Below are positions 57,950 through 64,000 of a stretch of 64,000 nucleotides of DNA, piece by piece. The stretch covers positions 3,410,001 through 3,474,000 of the forward strand of contig NC_059506.1 of NCBI RefSeq assembly GCF_914767665.1. The letters run 5' to 3'. Within the stretch, counting starts at the first letter, position 1. The number at the start of each line of letters is the position of its first letter. A program made the position numbers and the translations under genes. The notes below the pieces were generated by a model. It made no database searches. It was not told the origin of the DNA and saw only the letters and a list, made by a program, of their open reading frames with translations. The stretch comes from Harmonia axyridis (lineage: Eukaryota > Arthropoda > Insecta > Coleoptera > Coccinellidae).

Positions 57950-58813
57950 ACGGGTGTTTTTTTCGAGGTATATAACTTTAAGTTGGCATTACTGTTCAAG
58001 ATGGCGACCGATTTAACAGCTGTCAAGTGATTTATTCTCAGTTTGGTTTGGCAATTCATCATGAATAGACTCACGCCTGAACAAAGCTTGCAAATAGTGC
58101 ACTTTTATTTCGAAAATAATGGTTCTGTGCGTATCGCGCACTACGTCCATTTTATTTTGTTTAGCGATGAAGCACACTTCTGGTTGAATGGCTACGTCAA
58201 CAAACAAAACTACCGCATTTGGGTTGAAGCTAATCCTCAAGTGTATGTCGAAACATCGTTACATACAAAAATACTGACTGTTTGGTGCGCTTTATGGGCT
58301 GGTGGAATCATTGCTTCGTACTTCTTCAAAAACGATGATGGCCAGAACGTTACAGTCAATGGTGATCGGTATAGAGCCATGATTACTAACTTTTTCATTC
58401 CTGAATTGAACAACCATGATGTCCAGAAGCTGAGGTTCCAACAAGACGGCGCAACATGTCACACAGCTCGTGCCACAATCGATTTATTGAAAGACACGTT
58501 TGGTGACCGCCTAGTTTTACGTTTTGGACCTGTGAATTGGCCTCCAAGATCTTGTGATTTAACACCGCTAGACTACTTTCTGTGGGGCTATGTAAAGTCA
58601 TTGGTCTATGCGGATAAGCCACAAACCCTTGACCATTTGGAAGACAACATTCGCCGTGTTATTGCCGATATACGGCCACAAATGTTGGAAAAAGTCATCG
58701 AAAATTGGACGTCCAGATTGGACTACATCCGAGCCAGCCGTGGCGGTCATATGCCAGAAATCATATTTGAAATGTAATGCCACAAGATTATCTTCCGGAT
58801 AAATAAAATTCAT
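57950..58813 (+). mobile_element. DD41D mariner deletion derivative, copy J (3' terminal repeat missing)
   Basis: The 5' repeat is intact with TA outside (57948-57949). Homology stops after AAATAAAATTCAT, before the 3' inverted repeat, so this copy should be immobile. It carries the frame-restoring deletion described in the next entry. Confidence 0.87.
58043..58777 (+). CDS. Fused 244-residue transposase remnant (N-terminal stub plus catalytic domain)
   Basis: The ancestral start (MNRLTPEQSLQIVHFYFENN, from 58061) continues in frame through GSVRIAHYVHFILFSDEAHF into the whole catalytic domain. This is because seven bases (GAATACG in other copies) are missing after TCTGTGCG. The triad FSDEAHF, QQDGATCHTA, LTPLDYFLW is intact with DD41D spacing. 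One change is QKLRFQQ for QELWFQQ. The DNA-binding domain is still absent. Whether it is expressed is unknown. Confidence 0.6.
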   Translation: MVWQFIMNRLTPEQSLQIVHFYFENNGSVRIAHYVHFILFSDEAHFWLNGYVNKQNYRIWVEANPQVYVETSLHTKILTVWCALWAGGIIASYFFKNDDGQNVTVNGDRYRAMITNFFIPELNNHDVQKLRFQQDGATCHTARATIDLLKDTFGDRLVLRFGPVNWPPRSCDLTPLDYFLWGYVKSLVYADKPQTLDHLEDNIRRVIADIRPQMLEKVIENWTSRLDYIRASRGGHMPEIIFEM

Positions 58814-58814
58814 T

Positions 58815-60246
58815 AGAATTAATTTCATTTTCAGGTTACTGAATAATAAACAAAAAACAGATGTAACAATATTTAATTTCAGAATAGAATATTGGATAGG
58901 TGAACCATAGATGGAAATAGCAAGACTTATTATTTAAAGATCTTATTTATAGCTTGATGTCGGTTTTGTTGGTTGTGTTCTAGTTTCAGTAATTCTACAG
59001 AGAATTTTTGAAATTCATCATCTGATCTGTGAACTAACACATGAATATATGAAATAATTGTACATTTATAGATGAGTGGTATTCCTTGTAGTTTCCACTG
59101 TTTCCACTGTTAAATCATATCCAGGTAAAATTATATCAATTGTTCCAGCATTTAAAATAGTGACTTCCTGCTTTCCCTATGAATATATACGATGCTCTTC
59201 GACAAATCTGAGGCTAAAAAGCTTCGTTGAAAATTATGGGGTGTCCCATTTGAAAAACACTTACTCTCCTCTATATCTGCAAAACTGTAATTCTAATAAT
59301 AAGTAATAATTTCTATGATCTGTTATGAGTATCATATAAACCATAAAAATTACTGAAAAAAAAAACGTTTTAGATTTTTTTGAACATCTCGAACAGACAC
59401 CAAGACACTGCGAAATATTTGAAACAATAATTTTTCAGAAACGCCCTGTAACTCGAGAATTAATCAATATATCTATAATCTGTTTTCTGATATCTTAATA
59501 TTTCGAAAGAAGAGATCTTTGAAGATTTCTTCTCTGAGTCTTTTAGTTCTCGAGATGGTTTGAGTGACCATCAAATTTGGGACACCCTATACAAATGTTT
59601 TGTTCAATTTCCGAGTGAAACAACAAAGCTTGCAACGCTACATGAAGATGAATCTAACCATCATCGAGGTCATTCTCATCATTCGATCAGTTACCATTGT
59701 CAGGAATCAGATCAGCTGCGATAGGGACTCTTACAAAATATTTATTTAAGACCTCTTGACGAGGAAGGGAACAATCGATAATAATCAATGATGAAAAGTT
59801 GTTTCCTCACTTTTATGCCTGCGTTACGTTTGATTGCTGTCGTACAATCGTCAACATCTTATTTCCATGATGCCATAAAACGTATTAGCCAAATATTCTC
59901 TTCTTTCAGAGATGTTATCATTGTGTACACTTTTTAGTCTGAAGAAAGTGATGGGTTCATTAGAAATAGTTATGTAAAGCATCACTTGATTGATGAGGAT
60001 ATAGAAACGAATTAATATCAGACTGTTATTTGTGTTTCTCAACGAATTGAGTTGATTTTTTTTACTGAATGTGTGAAAATCGTAGTTTTTGCATTGTTTT
60101 GAAGTTGTTGTAAGTTTTCAGACATGAATGTTTGTATATTTGTTGATTTCACACTGCAGTTTATCTTTTATCAAACTTGCATAACTTACGTTCATGAAAA
60201 AATCTTTGAATTCATTGATTATAGAATTCGGTATTTGGTTTAGCAT
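58815..60246. other. No recognised gene; one short inverted pair
   Basis: GGGGTGTCCCATTTG at about 59238 and CAAATTTGGGACACCC at about 59570 are inverted, perhaps the ends of a ~350-bp non-autonomous element. The rest is AT-rich with no exon that I can assign. Confidence 0.3.
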
Positions 60247-60300
60247 TTATTAATAATAATAATAATAATATTTCTTTATTTCCTTAAGACAGAGTACACT
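60247..60300 (-). mobile_element. LINE-like 3' end with ATT-repeat tail
   Basis: On the minus strand the sequence reads TCTTAAGGAAATAAAGAAAT followed by about eight ATT units. This is the form taken by 3' ends of many insect non-LTR elements. How far the LINE extends to the right (beyond about 60300) is unclear. A plain microsatellite is the alternative. Confidence 0.35.
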
Positions 60301-60792
60301 GTATAGAAAACGTCAAAATGAATATGCATACAATAATAACAATAATAATACGAAAAAAGAAACAAATTAGTAACTGAAACAGAAAATTTGATCTACAAAA
60401 GATTAGAATTCCTTAAACAAAAGAGTAATCCAAGTATTCGCTGACACCATAAAAACAGTTCATCAACAACAATTCCTTAATGTCATTCTTAATTAATTAA
60501 TTAATTAATTATTGATTTCCATCAAGACTTGAAATTGACATTTGAAGAGAGAATAATGATGGTTTCCCTCTTGTGGATCATCAAATATAACAATAACAAA
60601 TTAATTATATAATTTACCAAAAAAACAACAGTGTCTGGGCCCAATCTCAATAATAAATCATTTCATGATTTTAAATACAAAATATTGATAATTCAGATTA
60701 GGTCATCCCAGACTCCACAGGAAGAATTTTGATTTTTTCGCAAAAATGTTATACGTGAACGGTAACCCCGAACTACATTTTAATAAACAATA

Positions 60793-61683
60793 TACAGGGT
60801 GTTTCCAAATTAGACTTGAACCTTAAAGGAGGTGTTAGTCTCACTTATTTGTTATTTGCTGTCGATTGAGCCATATTTATTGATAACCGAAAATCAATAG
60901 TTTCGGAGATAATTGAGTTCTTTTTTTTTTTAATTTCTCACCTTAATTCATTTTTCGTCAATTTTTTCTAAGTCGAACAAGTTTGATTCAAATTTTGTAT
61001 TATTTCCAATAGAAAAAATTAGGATAAGATGAAAAAAGCAAAACAATGTTGTATTAGATGTAGAATAAGAATTAGTATGATTTGGAAGTTGTTATATGAA
61101 AAAAGAATAGTAAATTTCTAATATAATTTTCGAATTCCACAATTTAGGTATGACGAAATTATTTTGAAAACTTGGTAAATTTCTTCTTCATTGCCTAAAA
61201 TAGTTTTCATTAGAATGCAGGCACTAGTTTTGTTTCAGCAGATTTTGATTTGAAAGAGGAAAGAAGCAGAGAAAGGAAAGTAATGAATTAAATATTTTTT
61301 ATTGCTAGTAATCTCAAAATTTCAGTAGAAAATGTAGGTATTCGAAAATTATGTTTGAAATGACCTCCACCCTTCCTTATTCAAGTACGTGCCCTATTTC
61401 TTATTTCTTCAATTATTACTTTCCGCCTGAAATTTATTTTCTATCTTCTCAGCTTTGTCTATTCTTATGGTGTTAGGTCTGGCCACGAAAATAATCCAAA
61501 ATTATAATCAAATTTGGTCAACCTAAAAAAATTGACGAAAAACGAAGTAAGGTGAGAAATCTTTTGAAAATCACAAGAACTCGAATATCTCATAAACTGT
61601 TGATTTTTGGTTATTACTAAATATGAATCGAACGACAGCAAATGAGCCATACTATAACACGTCTAATTTGGAAACAACCTGTA
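60793..61683. mobile_element. Non-autonomous element with ~190-bp terminal inverted repeats
   Basis: The left end TACAGGGTGTTTCCAAATTA and the right end (reverse complement TACAGGTTGTTTCCAAATTA) stay alignable for about 190 bp. Shared blocks are GACTTGAA/GACGTGTT, TTTGCTGTCG, AAAAATCAACAG-like and TTTTTCGTCAATTTTTT. The middle (about 61000-61480) is AT-rich and encodes nothing recognisable. Confidence 0.72.
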
Positions 61684-61854
61684 TTTTATGCTTCGTGTAG
61701 CAACTAATAATTCACATGATGGTTCGATAAATATTGAGCCTTACCATCCAAAAAATATTCTAGCAGATTATTTGTCTCGAATCAAGTCAAATTTTGTCAA
61801 ATAGCGAAAATCATATCATTTGATTTCAAATGAATTTACTAAGAATGGAAGATC

Positions 61855-62165
61855 CATACTACAACAACGCTTTGAAATTGTAAAAATTGACTACAAAATT
61901 GATGAGAGTTTTGCAGTTTCAGTTCGCAAAACTAAAGCACTTTGGGGTCGTTGTGAAACTCCTTCTCGGATGGCAAAAGGCAAAAGTGAAATTTGAGAAA
62001 AAATTTGAGCTGTTGGGACAAGTAAGTGATGTGGAGAATCCCATAGTTTGACATACCTTCCTCTTTACAATGAAATAAATATGTATTGATTTCTCTTACT
62101 AGCTTTTTTTTATCATCATAATGAAACTTCTTATTGGACACTCTTCAGTTAAAATCAATTAATTA
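61855..62165 (+). pseudogene. Second DD41D family, extensively deleted copy (2f)
   Basis: The plus strand reads QQRFEIVKIDYK and, further on, KTKALWGRCETPSRM, matching the transposase N-terminus of this family. It then jumps directly to the 3' non-coding end (AATAAATATGTATTG and ATAATGAAACTTCTTATTGG). The entire catalytic domain is missing. It is about 310 bp, MITE-sized. Confidence 0.5.
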
Positions 62166-62169
62166 ATGA

Positions 62170-64000
62170 ACATGTTTGCATAACTATTGATTCGAAAATT
62201 CTCTTTTCTTCCAATCTTTATCAAAATTGCCAAATGAATTGAATTCCCCCAACTAAACTTCAAGGGAAGCAATTCATCATATAACTTTTCAAAAATTTCT
62301 TGGGTTCTTACCATATATCTATTCAATTCTGAATCAGTTTTATCCATTCATTCAAATGTCGACTTGAGAAAAGGACTAAGGCGAATCCATTCTATGATTA
62401 GTAATATTTGCATTTCTCATTACATCTGCTGAAATAACTCAAACTTCTCGTTTTTCATTTGAAATAAAAGAATTCTATCGCGAGCTCCCTTTTGCTTTAT
62501 TCATGTGAGCAATTAACTATCAGAGAATTGTTGAAATAAATAGGATTCTCCAGCTGCTAATTGATATAGAAATACGGAGGCGAGCTATGCGAGGATCTTG
62601 AAGTATTCAACATCGTCTATGCTCTTCTATCTCCTCTGCTATTGATCAGCTCACTTTTCTCATAAATAATCTTCTTTTTATACAGGGTGTTAAAAAATAA
62701 GTGTGAAAGTTTGTATGGGGGAATCTCTGTACAAAATTAAAGGGGGATTTTCATGTTGTAAAAATCGGAAATTGTAGATTCTCGATTATATAAAAATATA
62801 GTGCAGTAAGCACAGCGAAACCTTTTTCGAAAACGATATGCACACCAGGCACTAAAAGGCATCCTGTGTATCTCAAAAACTGGTCATAGTAAAGCCAATA
62901 CTGTTTGACATTATAACAATGTTGAACTGAGAATAATAAGGGCGAATCATGAACTAAAAGATTTTTTTTAATAACGTTTGGCTCACTCCGTATCTAACAA
63001 TAAATATAACCATAATAAACAACAATAATAATAATAATAACAATAATATAACCAGCCTGAAATTATCACCTTTCGGGTAAGCAATATTTGTCGAGCAAAA
63101 GTGTTTCATTCAAGATGATTTCCTATGTGGACTGTTACTTTAGAGAAATGTAATTTTTCAACTTCAACACTCTGTATCTCGAAAACAAGTCATATGAGTT
63201 GGACCCATAGACTTTCTTGTTCAGGAAGACGAAAAATTTAGAAATATTAACGGGTGACAATTTTTTTATTAGGCTGATGCCTGGTCCTTTCTGCTGTTAA
63301 CCGTTGTTACTCATCTTGCTCATAGCCGTTTATTGCATTTGATAGCTCATCCTCTGAAAGTTAAATCAATATGCCTACGAAAGCTTTATCGAATCTTATA
63401 GTTCATTTTATCAGTTACTATCTACAATTTTGAAAAATGGAGCGGATCTTATGAAACTATTAGTGGAGTATAGCACTACTATCGCTACTAGGTGGTGCAA
63501 CTATTGAGCTCCAACCAGTTTAATCATGATATGGAAGGATTTGATTGTTCGAAAGATTCTCTCAAATGTCAACAGCTTTACTACCCAAGGATAAATATGA
63601 AGCTATTGAATAATTGAAATATACAGCATTCCAAAAGAGAGAAGAAACACTAATCATCCATTGTGCCTGGTCCCCAAGAATAGATCACACCAGAACCCAA
63701 CTATACTGAAATGTAAAGAATGAATTCTTTAATCTAATGGGGAAAGTATCTGTTATATTTATTCGCAAAAAGGTGCAAATATAAGTAGCTCTGGAAATCA
63801 TGGAGGAATTATATCCAATTATAATACAAACAATATTTCATTGAAATGAAAAAGGTTGGAAGAAAAGTGTGGTTCATAATGTAGATCTTAATACGTGGTT
63901 GACTGGTAAATTATAAAGGAACTCTATTTAACATAATTTTATTTACAACCTTAGATGCTGACTGTCTTTGATATCTTCTGTTGACTGTTTCATATTATGC
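62170..64000. other. No recognised gene
   Basis: AT-rich sequence with an isolated TACAGGGTGTTAAAAAATAA at 62682 (the end of some repeat) and an AAT-rich microsatellite at about 63020-63050. No exon was identified up to the window edge. Confidence 0.3.

Noticed and set aside
1..64000. CRISPR arrays, rRNA genes, bacterial operons
   Set aside because: No spaced short direct repeats, no rRNA-like sequence, and the gene style is eukaryotic.

Overview
This is eukaryotic DNA, most likely from an insect. It is AT-rich, has introns with GT/AG borders, encodes a secreted chitin-binding (peritrophin-A) protein, and is crowded with Tc1/mariner transposons. A beetle is a reasonable guess, but the sequence alone does not prove the order. 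No bacterial operon, rRNA gene or CRISPR array is present.

Host gene. The only convincing host gene is on the minus strand at the left edge. A 61-base coding exon with a signal peptide (10161-10221) joins in phase, across a 7.8 kb intron, to a long exon (2369 to beyond base 1). The long exon carries three CBM14 domains separated by Gln/Asn/Gly/Ser-rich tandem repeats. The 3' end lies outside the window. Two oppositely oriented transposon copies sit in the intron.

Mobile DNA. The rest is mostly intergenic or intronic sequence filled with repeats. (1) A DD41D (rosa-like) mariner family has ten copies or fragments: 6629, 8762, 14126, 19435, 24122, 29551, 44141, 46867, 53576 and 57950. Every copy that covers the region has the same internal deletion of the DNA-binding domain, so this is an amplified non-autonomous derivative. 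It often still keeps an open catalytic-domain reading frame. (2) A second, older DD41D family is seen at about 15100, 26614, 40500, 43480, 54565 and 61855, again with deletion derivatives. (3) There are decayed DD34D mariners (11808-13096, 32555-33520) and a Tc1-like element with long terminal inverted repeats (21875-23266). (4) A probable 1143-bp solo LTR (19727-20869) splits one DD41D copy. (5) Several foldback or MITE-like inverted repeats occur (5408, 28870, 31029, 34851, 37146, 50226, 60793), and a ~463-bp tandem array lies at 23967-26296. (6) LINE fragments are present.

Most notable element. Two 249-bp copies (52256-52504 and 55883-56131, minus strand) join a tRNA-like head with RNA polymerase III A and B boxes to a complete type I hammerhead ribozyme. 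All core nucleotides are present. Stem I is a perfect 6 bp, and loop 1 is complementary to loop 2. The ribozyme part differs at one of 77 positions between the copies, while the rest of the right-hand portion (head plus leader) differs at about 10 of 147.
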